From contig JAICVC010000121.1 of the NCBI GenBank assembly GCA_025935515.1, positions 1 to 6,236 of the forward strand: a DNA stretch of 6,236 nucleotides, written 5' to 3'. Of this stretch, positions 6,117-6,236 are shown in pieces. The notes under the pieces are model-generated. The model saw only the letters and a list, made by a program, of their open reading frames with translations, was not told the DNA's origin and did no database searches. Position 1 is the stretch's first letter. Each line of letters begins with the position of its first letter. The translations under genes were made by a program, and so were the position numbers. Source of the stretch: Sphingomonas sp. (lineage in GTDB: Bacteria > Pseudomonadota > Alphaproteobacteria > Sphingomonadales > Sphingomonadaceae).

Positions 6117-6236
6117 TCAGAGCGCCATTGCCGCTTCGGCCAGCGCTTCGGCTTGGGTCAGGAGCACTTCGTCGGCTTCGGCGCCGGGCGGCAGCGCCTC
6201 GCGGCCGACGATGACCATCAACGGCACCGCCATCGG
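6117..6236 (-). CDS. C-terminal end of an unrecognised protein (5' end outside window)
   Basis: An open minus-strand frame enters from the right edge and ends at a TGA (6119-6117), giving 39 residues. The visible end includes PLMVIVGREALPPGAE and then an acidic, alanine-rich helix-like tail, EVLLTQAEALAEAAMAL. Third codon positions are almost all G or C, as in the other genes here, which supports real coding. The fragment is too short for me to assign a family. It precedes the lipoprotein gene by 41 bp with no strong terminator between, so the two may be co-transcribed. Confidence 0.6.
   Translation of the reverse strand, partial: PMAVPLMVIVGREALPPGAEADEVLLTQAEALAEAAMAL

Noticed and set aside
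1..6236. CRISPR array, insertion sequence, tRNA or rRNA, phage genes
   Set aside because: No regularly spaced direct repeats, transposase-like frame or structural RNA signature was seen on reading both strands.

Overview
The window is GC-rich chromosomal DNA that looks like a free-living alphaproteobacterium, most likely a sphingomonad (order Sphingomonadales). This placement is an inference from three things: the single bifunctional RelA/SpoT-type enzyme, the small secreted protein of the Caulobacter/sphingomonad CC_3452 type, and the strong G/C bias at third codon positions. The bias also creates many long antisense open frames that are not genes. I see no mobile element, CRISPR array, rRNA or tRNA.

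Layout from left to right. (1) Positions 1-650, plus strand: the C-terminal part of an NADP-dependent malic enzyme (MaeB type), cut by the window edge. (2) Positions 647-2737, minus: a full-length bifunctional (p)ppGpp synthetase/hydrolase (Rsh). Its stop codon overlaps that of the malic enzyme. (3) Positions 2827-3144, minus: a small secreted four-cysteine protein, 89 bp upstream of rsh. (4) Positions 3265-3756, plus: an HxlR-family regulator, transcribed away from gene 3. The 120-bp space between them holds an elaborate symmetric repeat that is probably an operator. (5) Positions 3757-4206, minus: a DEDDh-type exonuclease (RNase T/Rv2179c-like) whose stop abuts that of the regulator. (6) Positions 4306-5799, plus: an exported M20-family metallopeptidase-like protein with an altered metal site. 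(7) Positions 5800-6075, minus: a small lipoprotein whose stop abuts that of gene 6. (8) Positions 6117-6236, minus: the last 39 codons of an unrecognised gene, 41 bp upstream of the lipoprotein gene and possibly co-transcribed with it.

Functionally this is mostly a housekeeping neighbourhood: central carbon metabolism, stringent response and nucleic-acid turnover, with envelope or periplasmic proteins between. I see no dedicated multi-gene pathway. The points most worth following up are: the M20 protein that has lost several canonical metal ligands; the five-copy GMAACYK motif array between the HxlR regulator and the secreted protein; and the three convergent gene pairs that meet at +4, 0 and 0 bp with no room for a terminator.
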